Assembly: GCA_936450465.1 (NCBI GenBank)
Contig: OW388289.1
Span: 76,434,593 to 76,498,592, forward strand
Direction of reading: 5' to 3'
DNA length: 64,000 bases
Source of the DNA: Gibbula magus
Taxonomy: Eukaryota; Mollusca; Gastropoda; Trochida; Trochidae
The position numbers were made by a program, and so were the translations under genes. Of this stretch, positions 24,171-39,250 are shown piece by piece (position 1 is the stretch's first letter; each line of letters opens with the position of its first letter). The notes below the pieces were generated by a model. It was not told where the DNA came from, did no database searches, and was given only the letters and a program-made list of their open reading frames with translations.

Positions 24171-26589
24171 TATACACTGTTATTTCAGAACTGTATGCAT
24201 GGTCAGCCAAACTAAATGACAAAGTTCTGTATGAAACAAGGACACTAGGTAATGATATACATACTGCATATATGCTCCATAGTGATATATGACAAAAGGT
24301 TATAGATATCTTCAATTGAAAAGAAAGCTTTCAGAACTACATGTCAGTCTCACATATATGTACACACAGGCGATGTGTGCAAATTAAAACTGTGATTAGG
24401 AAACTAAATAATGTCAGATCTTCAAGTATTTATTATATAAAATATAACATGATATGCCATGAAAGGTTTCAAGGACTTGGTCGTGACTATCTCTGATTGT
24501 GGTTTCAACCCTCTGTACACACGTATAATCAATGCTTTCAATGGTACTAAAATGATATTCTTCATGTCTATTTGCTGATTCCCAAAACATTGTACATGTA
24601 GGACGATTTCTTCTGTGTTTGTAGTCAACACGCTTGTGTTGACATTTCAGATATTACTGGGTCTGTGTCAAAAATAGATGATATTGTGATTTCCTATTTA
24701 CAGTCATGCTTCTTTGCATATGCTGCTTCTTTGCTTTGCAAGTTTTAAACAAATATTGTCAATTGGTAGAGGTATGTGATGTACCATACGTGTGTTGGTA
24801 TTTCTGATATATACTCCATACATACATGATAGGAGGATTCAATATAAAGAAAGAATTTATTCAGTGCACTTTTGTGTAACTGCATTTGTGATGTCACCTC
24901 GAATGATGGTTGTCACGGCATTTGTAGCTTTACCTGTCAGAGAGAGTTCCTCTTTACATATTCACAACAATCTATAGGCTTCTCATACAGGGATTTCATT
25001 TAGCTTTCAGAAACACTGCAATCTACAAATGGGTGTTTTTATGGAGCACTGGATGAACTAAGTGTTTTGATCTGTTATGTAAATATTATGTGTACCTTCT
25101 CTGTGTTTGCATTACCCACAGTAATGTAGACCCTTACATATGTGTATGCTTATTATGAATACATATACTAGTTATCTTCAAAACACAAAATGTTCTATGT
25201 CAAGCTAAAATGATAGTTCTTAATTTATTGAATTGTTCATGCTTTAAAATCATTTTCAGATGACATGCCAACATTTTAAAGATATGTTTTGTTAATATTT
25301 AACAATCTCATCCATTGATAATTATCCAAAACGAGAATCCAAGTAAAACTGTATGTTTAGCTGTGATACACTAGTTTGATATTGCAGTAAAAATATTACA
25401 ATGCAATCCCTCCCACTTACATTATTCTGACATCAATGCCATTTTGCAAACAAATTATTGGTATATTTGGTGAATTTACCTGTACATATGTACCATCTAT
25501 TTGTTTGTTGAATGGATTTGCCTTTACATACATATCAATCATTGTTCCAGGTATATAGTTTTTATTTCCAAGCCCATTGAACAAGTAACAGTAGCACAGA
25601 CATAACCACTGCAACTTCAGAGCTGTGCACTCCATTAACCAAAGTGCTATTGTGTGTAAATGGGTTCAAATATTGCATTCAATGTGCTATATGCATTGTG
25701 TGAAATGTTTCAATCAGTGAGATTGGAAAGTGCATTGCAAGCTTTAAACAAAATATTCCTCATAGCTTTGTGACGATTGCCTGCATGATTAAACATAAGC
25801 TAAAACATGTTGATTATGTTTGTTATAAATGAAAATAACCTATAATGTGTTTGCATGTTTTTCTGATTGTTAGATTTGTTTTTTAAGTTAATGCACAAAT
25901 CAAGTTTAAAACATTCTGCATGTAATTTTCTGTCTGATTAAATCTCTTACAATGCATTGCTATTTTATTCAGTCCATTAATGATGATGGATATTCAACTC
26001 TGATAGAACCTCAGTGATTGATGTGATATTTCCTACTTCGTTGAAGTAAGTAACTTCTGTTGGGTCTATGTCGTTTAGGTGGTCTGTGTATATCATGATT
26101 TATGGCCTATATACACCAAATAATAATTCACAATCAATTTGTTAACAAAGTGCAAATTACTGCTGTGGAGTAAATAGGGGTTGATGCTGAGATCCATAGA
26201 TTACCTCTTTACCCCTGTGGATTATCTCATTGCCTGTAGTGACTATGCTGAAATAGTGAGTCTGCTCTACTGGAATGTACTGTAAATATCAAGAGAGAGA
26301 AATAGTCCATGTACCCCGGTGGGTTGAATGATTAACTACCTCTCATTGGACAGCCTTCAAGTCCCTGAATCCATACTTCTCATCACCATGGATAATGTAG
26401 CTAACAATTTAGGGTGTTGCTTAACCATTTCCCTGCAGATCTGAATGTTCTGGGATAGCCTTCTATGGCCAACTCAATTATTCTTTTGTTGCCAAGTTGT
26501 AATTTCTCTGCAGTGGCATCTGAGAATGGTATTTCACTCATTCAATTCAGCAGGTGAAGTGTTATTCTAACTGATATACTTGAAGAACT

Positions 26590-26720
26590 TAGGTCTTTGA
26601 ACGGCATTACGAAGTGGCATACATGAGAACAGATTGATAATAACTATAATAACAATACATGACGTTTCTGAGTATATACTCCGAAATGTTGTGTATTTTC
26701 ATATTATGCAGAATATCCTC
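26590..26720. repeat. Degraded relative of the 20.3-kb palindrome
   Basis: It shares 'atgacgtttctgagtatata' with the palindrome spacer, plus flanking pieces 'gaagtggcatacat' and 'tgttgtgtattttca'. Only parts of the arms survive. Confidence 0.55.
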
Positions 26721-29700
26721 CTGTTGTTGAAGGACTTAGACTCTACCATTGCTAAGGTTAAAGAAGACACCTCATCATTAATCCTCTGATGAAACATCAA
26801 TCAGGTACAGGACCAGATCGCTTGACATCAATGGATTTATATCTACAGTAAAACCAATTTTTAACTTACAACCACTTTTAAAGTAACAGGAATATGTTTT
26901 CCAGACAGTCAAACAACTATGAATCTGCAGATCGATTTAGCCATCATTCTTCAACTTCTACTTTCCCGGAGAACCAATTCCATTTTTGACTTGGGTCATT
27001 TAAGTCGATGATCAGAAGCTGTCAAACACTGACTATCTGCCCTCCAAGAATGTATCGCGGCTATCATTACACGCTTGTCATCATAGCGGCTCACTGAGTC
27101 ACCAGCGAGTTATGTTTCACTTGAATACACTTACCGTCTGATATATGGTCACGTTTACAACCGGTAGAGTCACCAACGTTAGATGTAACCGGTTAAATCA
27201 AAGAACAAGAGTCAATTTAGGGAAGTAATGAGTTCAAAAAGTAAGAAGTTGCAAACAAATAAGAACTTACAATATTACAAAGTCACTTTGGTGTTTGTTG
27301 ATCTTCTGAATAGCTGTGATCAAGCTATTGACATGCTGCCATCTACAATTAAAGGATAGCCCTCGTGTTGGTGTATAAATGTTCCCATCATTTCAGAGTA
27401 TGAATCGTGCAAAGAGTTTCTCTTACTTTGAAAAATGTTACTTGTTACTTCAGCTTTGACAGTATTTACATATTAAGAAAATGTATTGTTTATTTCTTAA
27501 GATATTTCTGCTGAAGCAGTATAAGTATGTAGACATATTTTAGGAGGAGTGTTATGTTGAGGAAGATGTGTTGTTGTGATGATACCACTCGGACAGATAG
27601 TGTATATATCTAGTGACTCTTTTATTTTGTTGAGAGAAACTATGTGTATAAACTTCAGGACAGACTTTACAGTTTGAGAATAAAATTTTATGTTATTGAA
27701 GCAAGTCCTCCCAGATGTAGGTGATGTAGTTTGGCAATGTATGTTTTTGAATTGACTACGGTTCTCGGGACAGTAAAGAATTAATCAGCAGAGTCTGTGT
27801 GCCACCTTCATCTCTCACACAGTGTGGGGCAGGATGTTCACAGGAGCACATCAGGAAATGCATGTCCATCATTTTATAGTCATATGTGGCAAGGAAAGCC
27901 AGGACATAGATATTGAGACCTGACTGTTGTTACATGAAGGAAGAGTGTAGGCTGTAAGTGTAAAGCTGCCACCCTCCATTCACCTCCCAGTCGGGCAGGA
28001 TGTTCAGTATGTAGTGTCACACCTGAAGAGGCCGGCATGTCCGTCATTCCCAAAATAGCCGTGGATCATGTCTCGAGCGCAGTCACCCTGACAAGCAGGC
28101 CTCCATGTGGAGGAAACATTCGTTGGTACACAATAGGACATGAGTGGACTCTTTTCTCACCCGCTGCCCAGCTCGTCTGGCCTATATTTACAACCTACTA
28201 GACTCTTTCCCCAATCCCCCAAATCAGTATTTGTTTCTTTTAGTTCTTTTAGTCAGTGATGTTGTAGTCAACAGGTCATGAAATGAAATGAAATAAAGAT
28301 GACTGCAGCTCTTGAAATACAAAATCTAGATTCTGAAGTTTTTTCACCTAGGAATATGTCTATGTCAATGTTATATAAGGTGTTATAACAAGAAAATGTT
28401 ATGAAACACCTGTACACACCTGTCTCCTAGACATACCTTCTTTATTACAGTCGGATATATCTTGAGTAGATACATACATCTTGTGTTTAACTTTACACAA
28501 AACACATAAGTTATCAAAATTAATGTTAAAAACTAGTCTTCCGGAAGTATTTCATTTAAGATGAATTATAAATGACATGTTATAATGTAATAAAACATTT
28601 GACATGATGGGTTTTGTGCGTTTTTTTCTTCATGTCATTTATTTACTGATCACGGAGTTGAATTTTGTATACTAAAATGTTGTTTTTGTTACTAAATATC
28701 GTAACACTGCAGTTGCTGAATTAAGTGCTGATTGATCAATTTACGGGAATCAACACTTACTTGCAAAGGTAATAATCAGGATTTGTCAAAGACTCCTAGA
28801 ATATTCCAGGGCCTTGCAAAGTAAAGGTTATATAAGAACCGCTTATGTTATAAAGACATTCTCTGTTTGGTTAGAGGTTTACTGTTAGATTGGTCAATGT
28901 TTTGACACAAAAGCTTTCCCTGTGTTATCTGATACCAAGTTTGTACGGTGTAAGTAAACTTCCTCTAAACATTTCCCATTACAATATGATAAGTAAGTCA
29001 GTACAATAAACATGCCAAGGCGTTTCTTATCCTACTTAGATACAGGGGCTGCATGAGGGAGGTTGTGTAATGGCCTGTCACTCTGTGAGTCGGGCGTTCA
29101 CCTCTCCTCATGAATAGATTAAACATGATAAACTCATTATGTTATGCAAAATGTTTAATATCAGTATTGTCATCTTGTATCACAAAGTACACTTTTTGGA
29201 TAGAAATATTGAATTTGTTAGATACATTTCTCTGAATAATTGTATGTCAGAGATGTTTTCTTATGAAGATTGCAGGATATATAGTCATGTGAAATAATAA
29301 ATTGTGATAACATATATGACTCGTACTTTCTCTAAAAGTTCATGTGTCACTTTATGAACTGGCATTTACTGTATTTGCAACCAAATAACTTGAAGTTTGC
29401 TATTATAATATCATATCTCCCATTTTCTATATTAGCTATAAACACTTAATTGAAATTCAATCTTGAATCTCAATAATTCATACACAAATTAAACTGATTG
29501 AATAAATCAATAACATGAAATATAACAGTGGAACATTTATAAAAATTCATATGATTTATTAGATATCAATTAACCTCCCATTCGTTGTGTCAACCAGAAT
29601 ACTTAATAATAGTTATGTATCAACAATGTAGAGGATATTTGCTCTGATAAGTGGTTTCCACATGCAATGATAAACTCCCAAATGATAATGCTAAAGTAAA

Positions 29701-29994
29701 TCAATAAAACTCGATACAGAATAGCCATGGGTCTAATGTAAATTAGGTATGCAGTTCTACTATTTTGATGCCAAAATCCATTTCATAGGACAAAATGGCA
29801 GGAGCATTTATGAAAGCATTGAGGCGTGCTGGGGGAATGCTGGTTAACTTGGCAACACATACATCTCACCTGACAGATAGCAATTAAGAGTTGATGGGCG
29901 GTAACTCTGAACTGTCTGATCTGGATATTCTTCATCAGACTGGAATAGGGTACCACAAAACACAGAGGTGGATCCACCTTAGGGATCCATCAAA

Positions 29995-30151
29995 TTTGCC
30001 TGCCAAAAATTTAAAAGGGGTATTTGCCTGCCGAAATATTTAAAAGGGGTATTTGCCTGCCAAAAATTTAAAAGGGGTATTTGCCTGCCGAAATATTTAA
30101 AAGGGGTATTTGCCTGCCGAAATATTTAAAAGGGGTATTTGCCTGTCAAAA
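29995..30151 (+). repeat. 28/29-bp tandem repeat, five full copies
   Basis: The units begin tttgcctgcc and end aaaaggggta. They come in two versions differing by 'aaaaattt' versus 'gaaatattt', and a partial sixth copy ends the array. The versions are interspersed, suggesting expansion of a two-unit block. Confidence 0.95.
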
Positions 30152-33100
30152 GGTATAGCTAGGTTTGGGTCCAGTGCTGCTATGTAGCAACCATCGTATA
30201 ACTTAATTGAGTGCAAGTTTCGCACAAATGTAAATCCAAAATTGTTTTGTGGGCTTTCTGCCTTCAATGTAACTATATTATTCTTGTTAGATCTGTGATA
30301 AAGGTCCTCCATTACCATATTCAATTCCGACATTCAATGAGCAAATGGTACATCATCCAGTTACTTCATTTGCAGTGTGATCAGGTAGTTAGAGATCATA
30401 GCAGGAAACCAACATTTTGGTGAAGCCACTTCGTGCCCAATTGGGATTAGATTTCTGCTAATACTTTGAATAATTTCATTAAGTTAGCAGCATGTACAAA
30501 AACACTCAATATATAGTTATGTATTGAGCCTGCTTTCGGTCACATTAACCTGGTCAGTCTGACCCAGAGCAACCGTATGAAGATAAATCAGTTTACAAGG
30601 ATATCTTTCCTTGAATAACTTTCTTTGATTTGATAAGTAATCCTCAATTCTTGGTCTGCAATGAAAGATATCCAGAGAGTCCTCCTACCACTGCTCACTA
30701 ACCTCAATTACTTTGGATATGACTTTCAACTTTAAGGAATATGATCTCATATATGTTAAGTATACACTTCATTATATTTATTTATTTATTTATTCATGTC
30801 AAAAAGTGACATGTGTTCAGTAAATATGACTTCTTGTTTTTGAAATGTGTTGTTTGTTAATGTTAAATGAATGTAAACATAAGAGTACACTCCACTGTTT
30901 GGTCATATGTACTGTGTACCAATAAAAACATTGAGTTTTCTAATTGAGTATACATATCAATGAATATTATATACAAATATATGGAGACATTTACATTTAT
31001 CGACTTTCAATTATTAAAAATTAATCGCACTTAAAAGCATTGTTTTTTATTCCTATCCAATATTCATTTTACAAATGGAACACAATTCGTATTGAAATAG
31101 ATATCACACTTGATTCCTCATTTAAGAGAGTAAACTCAACGTCACTTTATTTTCACAATGAACAAGAATAAATTGATTTTCCATCTCATCTTTATTTCAT
31201 GAGCAACATGCATTAAACAAATATTATTCAGTTGACTTGATATAATATTCAAACATAGACACTTCAATTAGAGCTTGTTGAGAGAAAAACAATGTTTGTA
31301 AATAAAATAATGTATTTTCTTACATGCATTAACAAACATTGAGATGGTTTTGTAATTCAACATAAACTCCAATCAGAAACAGGAATAGAATAACATTTCA
31401 CAAAAATCAATAAAAGTGAATACATGTTGCAATTCAATGTTCCACGAAGTGCTCTTATTGAGGAAAACATTGCATGTCAGTGAAACCCTACACTCATTAT
31501 CAGCTTGGATATTTGGGGTCCGTGTTTATTCAAGCTTTTTCTGCTTCTCCTGAATAAAACTGATCTACCATTTAAATATTTACCAACCTGGTTGTTACAA
31601 TGTCCAGAATCCAACTGACTGTCATGTCAAACACCAGGAAATAGTTGGAGGTGTGAAACCCTTTAAACATCGATTGCAAGCGGAACTGTGCTGGTTTAGT
31701 CTCTCCAAGTCTTGACTTTACACCACCAATGTGTATTCAATGCAATGCAAGTTTGATACTGGTATAATTGTCTGTTTGCATATCAAACATAACATTTGGA
31801 GCCATTTTGAGATAATGAGATACCATTTAAGAACTGCTGCTGGAAACAGGGAGAAATCTATAGTGTCAGATGTAACTTGCTATACACTCAGACTCACAGT
31901 TAATTAGTTTGTTAAATTAGGAGCACATGTCATTAAGATAGGGAACAAATGTAACATTGTTAGATTTGAGATCATGCTGTCTAACAGTACAACTAGTATT
32001 TGTTTGGGACGTCTCTTGCAGGATTCAAGTCCATACCTCTGAGTTAGACACCAATCACTTTTACTACTTTATTTGTACTCAAACTACTGCTTATTTACAT
32101 GTATTAAAACTGTTTTAAAAAATTAAGTTCTTTTGATAACAATTTATGTCAGTTGCAACTATCCGTTCCAGAAATAATTGATCATGAGAACGAGGAAGAC
32201 ATTATAGTGTATATTAAATTATGTAAATCACAGAGAGCCATCAGCAGGGAGCAGGCCGCTACCAGTTTGGTTTAGTCATTCAGTCTCATCAAACTCCTAC
32301 TGCTCAAAGTCTCGGATAAATGACAAACATTTCTGGATTTTTAACTTGTTTATTTGATGTTTCCCTTGCTTTACTACTGATTTTCTTTACTCAAAGGTAA
32401 ATAGTCCATAAATTCTTGTCATTCATCTGGTCAAGGATAGGAAAGTTAAAGCACCACAGTATCTTTAGGAGATTTTTACTTCTTTATGTCTTATGATTAT
32501 CAAAGTGACTTTTGATTAAAAGTCTTGTATCTTTCTACAAATTAGAACCCAGATACATCTTGTCATCTAAAGAAGAAAAACAGCTAACAAATGGAGCTAA
32601 CCAAAGTTGTTTGACTGCTTTAGTGTGGTCCACGTACCTACTTAGTGTAGATCAAGGGAATGATACTGTGACAACATGACGTACATAGCTTCAAGAATTC
32701 ACTCAACTTAGTAATTAAATTTCATCTGATAAATTGAAGCAAAATTTGATTACCCTTTCATGAAAATAAAATTATTGTGTCACGTAAAAAATATTGACTT
32801 GGTGGTTATATGCATAATTATAAAATGATCCAAAGATCTTTGTGAAAATCAGGGTGCTCAAGATTTTAAAGCCAAATTTTAAAATTTTACTTTTATTCAA
32901 ATTCTGTCCACAAGCTGTCATTACAAAACCAGAAGAGAAACACTTTCCAAATATGCTGAGGTTGTTTGGCAGGATTGATTATAGAGACCATGTCCTCAGT
33001 ATCGTGACTACTCGACATGCTTATCATGGTTGGGTTGCTGGGATGTGGTCCGAGATGTGGACGGAAATTAAACCTTTGATCAAGTTAAATTTATCATTCA

Positions 33101-35666
33101 GGAAGATAATATGCAGAATCTTACGTCAATTAATGAGTTTCATGTTTTTTCTGAAGGCAGTTGCTTTTGTACATACTGTTGACATATTCTTTCAATAGGA
33201 GACGTGATAGCCTGATAAATTTCCTTCATTTTTAAAACTGACATTCTATGAAATGAACAGGTTGAATAAACTACAGTTCAATCTTTGAAGTTTTACTTTT
33301 TCAATATTTCCTTTTGGTGTCTCTGCGTGATGAGTTGCGTGATGTTCACTTCCCATTGATATTCTTTCAAATGTAGATTTGTAAACAGATTAACCTGTAA
33401 TCAGGGCTGGAAATTGACAATATAGTAAAAAATAACTTTGGGCTAACAAATGGATACTGCTTGCCGTTTGGGCCTGTAGAAATAACTGAATCAGTTAGGA
33501 TTGAACTCTCATAAGCAGGAACAAAGTTTGTTTTCCTTTATACCGAAAATAGTATTTGGTGTGGATGTTTAAAGTAGGGAAAATACTTGTTCATGCTTAA
33601 TATTTCACATTTGTTAATACTAAGAAGACATAATTAACCGGTGTTTCGTTATTTTGGAAAAAGCACATGTTTTAAGTTAATTTCTTATTAATTTCTTCTT
33701 TTTAATTCAAAAAAAGAAAGAAAGCCAATACTAAAAGCAATTTATACTTGGTGACATTTAATTAAGTCTTTCAAAGTTTATTTTTTCAAAAAATTCTGCC
33801 TGTACATAACTTCAACTTGCTGATACATCCAAAGACTGTTCAAACCTTTTAAAGTACCAACCCCCTTAATTTTTACACTCGATCACTAAATATTTCCATG
33901 AATTTTTTGGAAATACTGACATTGTTAGCTGCATGGGAACTTATTTGGAGAGGGACAGCCCTCAGTGAATCTTATATCAATTAAAGCCTCTTCTTCCTTC
34001 TATTAACTGCATCCCTGCAGATGATTGATTGGTTATAGCTTAAGGGATGATTTCAATGTCGTAGATTTAATTATATTTGTCAAGAGAGTTTTTATTTAAT
34101 AGGTAATATATCACACTTTATGGCCCATAGGTTACTGATATACGGACATTCAATTTAAGTCAACTTCTGTTTTTCTGGGATTGTTAACCAAAAATGTTAT
34201 ACATTTATGTTTTATATGGAATGTTTTTATATTGGGCATTGATAACTTTGTATTGGTAGCTTGAATAAAACATTTATTGTGACAGACAGTTGCTTTGAAA
34301 ACTTTTTATCAACATCTTTTAAAATAAAAATTTGATATTTATAAATTGTAGATTGAATAACAACATTATCAAAAATAATTTTATCAGTTTAACATTTAGT
34401 TTATTTTGGACTATCTGAAGCATTTACAGCTATGTGCCAATACAAATTCATTAAAACATGATTTTTGGACATTTTTATAGTACATGTATTTCAATACAAA
34501 TATACAGATCAGTGGGTTATTCCAGTTTCACATGGACTGGTAAGATACTTTCAGATAGCAATCTGCTTTAAGTTGAGGCAAGATGTGCCCTAGGCCGTGT
34601 AAATGTCTACTTTCAAGTATTCAGTCTCCACAGCCCTGATTTATTACTGCCTCCAAGAATGAATTTTATCTGATGAATTTAGACCCTAACTTCTTGTGAT
34701 AAGATCTTATACTGGTATGAATACTTACTGTCATGATGATCCCATGATATTTAACCTAATTAAAAGATGAAAATAATAATGGTATATTTTCTATTTTATT
34801 TTTATAGATATGAATTTAGAAACAAATTATCATATCATTTGTCAAATGTTAATTATGATGTTACAAGTAATTAACCACACATCTAATTACAATATAACAT
34901 TTAGTGTGTTAACATTCATAAATGCAAATACAAGTTCGTATGTCTTTTGATATAATTTAAATGTATAAGAAATTTATTTAAGATAGTATAAAATCAAATA
35001 AATACAAGTTTATCATTTATTAAATGGCCATAAATATTTAAAAGGTCATTTAACCTTTAACTTAAATGATTTTATTTCAAAATTATATTATAAAAGATAT
35101 TCATTTTAAGCATCCTAATGTATGAATTGTGTAGGTTGTTGTGATACCATGTGTATTTGTATTTTTCACACTATAGTGCATTAATAGTTGAAAGAAATAC
35201 CATTATGATAACTACTGAATTGACATAAACAACAATATTCAATTAAGTAAGTAGAATATTAATCAGGTGAAACTGGCGAGGAAAAAAGTTTTATTTTATC
35301 CTATTATTATCCACTTATGTGCTAATTATATCAAAATGTCTTGTCAACACTGATATTACTATATCATTCTGTATTATTCACAAAAGTTCCTTCCTCTAGT
35401 TTTCTCTTAATAATGGCTTTATCACAAAGAACAATACTCAGCAACATAAATAGAGTATTACTTTATGCAGTCATCAGGGATTGATATGACATACTCTATA
35501 TGGGCTATTCTCTTGAAAAACGCTTTCTTTGTATCAAAGTTTTATATATATATATGTTTTTCAGCTTGTGTTAATAAATATGTTCCCACTTCATTGCAAT
35601 GGGTCAACAATATTGAACAATCACCAGAATGACTTCCTATTTCATGAAGACCTAATGCATTTTGTC

Positions 35667-35879
35667 CAGCCGATGCTCGCTGGTTTCACCGCAATGCATA
35701 GCCACATGGCGTTGCAGGATTTCTTCCTGCCATTATACTAGCAGCCACGATATAAGTGAAATACTCTTGAAAGCGGCGTTAAACCCCACCTCACCTCACC
35801 TCACCTCACCTCACCTCACCTCACCTCACTTCACCTCACCTCACCTCACCTCACCTCACCTCACCTCCCCTCACCTCAC
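35667..35879 (+). repeat. SINE 3'-module with long CACCT tail and target-site duplication
   Basis: The body runs from cagccgatgctcgctgg to 'gcggcgttaaaccc'. It is followed by about 90 nt of nearly pure (CACCT)n. A 15-bp direct repeat with one mismatch (ct(a)atgcattttgtc) flanks it at 35652-35666 and 35880-35894. The low divergence and intact duplication suggest a fairly recent insertion. Confidence 0.9.
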
Positions 35880-38229
35880 CTAGTGCATTTTGTCATAACC
35901 TCATCTTCAAGATAAAGTGCATCAAATTCTAAAGTGCAAGATATGCTAAAAAAAATAAAATAAAACCTTGTAGATCATGAAAAAAACATAACGTGATTGT
36001 CTAGCCACAAGACGAGGATACAACGGCGATCTTTTCCAAACATTTAAATCCTTTAAAACAAGAGGTGTACTAAGTGCTTGTGTCTGAGGATGAAAGAAGA
36101 AGAACAATAGGCAGTTGTGGGATGTAGTGCATGTCTCTCTGTTGTCTCACGGACTCTAAATATCTCTGAGAAGATAAAACAAATCACACAACCTTCTTAA
36201 TCTGGTTTGAGCGAGGTTTACTTGTTATCTGTCTTGTTTTTTGCTTAATTGTGAAAATTATATGTAAATTGTTGTTTTTTCAAATTGTTTCATTTAGAAT
36301 GTACTTTCAGCTTTGAAGAGTTTGTCCGGAAATAACAGCATCACAATATCAATGTAACTTCTGAGCCTTTATGACCTTTGTATTTAATGTGAGTGATGTC
36401 AGCCAAATGCTATGATGTTTTCCTGATGGTTGCCATGATTCTGTACTGTATTACTTTAAATAAAAAAATATATAATTAACTCTGAAATAAAATAGTTCTG
36501 AATCAAGTTTGGTAAGTTTGGCATAAACATGATAGGCATTTGCATTAATTACATATATATTTCATTGATATCAATTTACCTTCTGTTTTATCAACAGGTA
36601 AACTCTGTAACTTTGTAACTCAAAAGTTTGTCCAAAATGGAGGATGACGTCAATGAATTCAATCTAAATAATCGATATTGTTCTGTAGAAATCTATGTAG
36701 AAAGGCTATCCTGGAATGTTTGGGGACCTGCATGTAAAGGGTTAAACAGTGCCTATGTTAAATGTTAATTGTCCTGTCATGTGATATATGATATACTGAG
36801 AATAGGGAATGGCATAAGATTGTTTTCCCGTGTATGTAGTGATTTTGCTTTGATGTGACAATTTGTTAATTAGTTAATGACAGCAAAGGTGCAGAATGTG
36901 AACTTTGGTTGTTTGGACATCCAGTGCTGGTGGTTAGGTGTGAATTCTGTTGGTTTGAGTTTGAATCCTTTGAACCACCAACCGGTATCATGCCTTTGAT
37001 GAAGAAAAAAAATGACATGTGCTATTTCCCTTTAAATATAAAAAATCTTTCGAACTGACATTTATTGTTAATTAATATTGACTTGATAATTTCATGTTAT
37101 GTGCATCCAATTCAATTATTCCCATAAATTGCTTGTGTTTGAAAAGTCAACCTTTTCAACAGGTGCTTGTTCATTCAGTGATGTCATGTGATCAGTGATT
37201 TTATCGATAAATATAAAATTGTGATTTACTCTCTATGTAACATGATATTGTGCATTCATTACTTATACTGATATATCAGTGCAGTCAAACAGAAATTAAG
37301 ACTTCTCAAAATCCAATGCTTATTGAATTGATTTACCATTTTATATTGCGTTCTTATCACTCTCAACATACAATCCATGAACAACCTAACTCTCATAGTC
37401 ATATTTCATTGTTAAGACCAGCCATTATATCACCTTTTCTATATCTTATTTGCTCGTAGATGCATTCCTTAGAGACCTAGTGCATGCAGTGTGACAACAA
37501 AGCAACTGACAGGGATGATCAAATGATTTTTAACCATTTACCTCTAACCCTGATCATATAGGTTTCAACAATTAATCATCCATGTCGTTTGTTGAACAAT
37601 CAGTTTTTAAAGTTAGAAATCATTCCCGTCCCTGATTAGAGTACATTGTGTCCCAATACTTGTACTTTCCCTACTTCTCTATGATTCTTCTCAGTACTCG
37701 TAAGGATAGTTTTACCCAGACTTTCCTACAGAGAGGCAGCTATTTCTTATGTAACTCTGTGCATGGTGTTAAATTTGTGCATTGATACAGGTTCTGATGA
37801 CCTAGCTCAGCATGATAGAATAAGCTGATATTGTCTGCTTTATCTTGTACTTTCCATCCTGATGCTCCATGGGTTATTGATTCAGCTGACTTGTACAGGC
37901 AATTTTAGCCAATGCTTCTTGATAAATCAAACCAAATGTAGTTATCAACCAGCTATAAAGTTGAGGAGGGATGTAGGAACGAGTGCTGTCCGCCCATCCG
38001 TGTTCCAGTGCAATATAACTTGTACATTAAATGGTCATTTTCTGATGTTTTATTGTCTCCACTGACAAAGCATATAACTATTGATGCTTATACTCTTTGT
38101 CCGCTGCAGCATGAAGGAGGAGAGAGTTCTCTATTACACTGATGATGATGAAGTTGTCATATGAACTAGTCATTCTATGCAATCCATCTTTTACTGATCA
38201 TATTCTGAGATAAACTCTGATAATGTAGA

Positions 38230-39250
38230 TGTCTATCCAAAGCTATTTGACCCAGCGTAGTATTTGACCTGGTCAACTTGACCAGTCCCGTAATGAGGGT
38301 GAGTGTACAGTTATGAAGTATAGATTATTATTTAAACAGGAACAGATCCATGCAATCAATATTTATAAGTCAGTCATTCCAGACAAAACTTGCTGTGTAC
38401 TCCGTGGTGATGTCTATGTAAATTGATAAAATTAGCCAATACACAGTGACCTGGTCAGTTTGACCAGTCATGTGTGGGTGTGAAGTGATGATGTAGATGT
38501 CTAATGATACACAACTTGCCTCCACGTAATCAATCTTTCACAAGGCATGGAAGAGAAGGATGTTAGCTGACGTAAAACCTTCTGAAGATGTATGTCTGTT
38601 GGGAGATCTACTCTTCAGTTAATATGTCTATTAATTAGCCGGTACCAGTGACTAGAAAGTTTGTTGATGATATCTCTGATGTACAGGTCTATTGACCGTC
38701 TTTAGCATGTCACGGTCAGGTTGACCAAGACAAGTCACATGTGAATGTTACGTGATTGAGAGGTCACTACACAACCACATTGCTAAGAGGGTGTAGAACA
38801 CTATGTGTATAACAGTATAGCTGAACCTTATGGCGTGGGCTGGCAATAAATATTGTTGACAATTTCATTCATATTTTGTACATTTTTAAATGCATGGGTC
38901 CTGAACCACATGTTGTTAAGTAATGGGGACAGCTAATATTCATTTTATTTGTAAGAGAAACTGGTTTATTGATGCACATGGTTGGGTAACATGGTCTAAA
39001 ATATGACTAGCGGGAAGTGGGTGTAAAGTGGTGGACACGTTTACATTAACAGAGAGCTTGTTGGAAACAGGTATCATGTCTTTGGTCCAGATTGAAATGC
39101 TTTCACCTATATGGGAACTAATATATTATATATATGATCTTTCTTCATTATCGCAGTAATGTAAGTGCATCAGTCCCGGATATAATGACCAGCGGGTGGG
39201 CGGCTGTGAAGTGATGGCCACTGTTACACGAACAGAGAGCTAAGCAGACG
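38230..39250 (+). repeat. Diverged repeats with GGTCA...TGACC palindromes
   Basis: Near 38270 and 38450 the motif 'tgacctggtca(a/g)(c/t)ttgacca' recurs, followed by 'gggtg', and a related form is near 38712. Near 39005 and 39188 a second pair reads 'gac(t/c)agcggg' followed by 'gaacagagagct' or 'taacagagagct'. The structure is loose and the family unknown. Confidence 0.45.

Noticed and set aside
32842..33198. 118-codon frame in the long intron
   Set aside because: Composition is AT-driven, no domain is seen and no fitting splice sites in the DAPK1 phase; likely chance.
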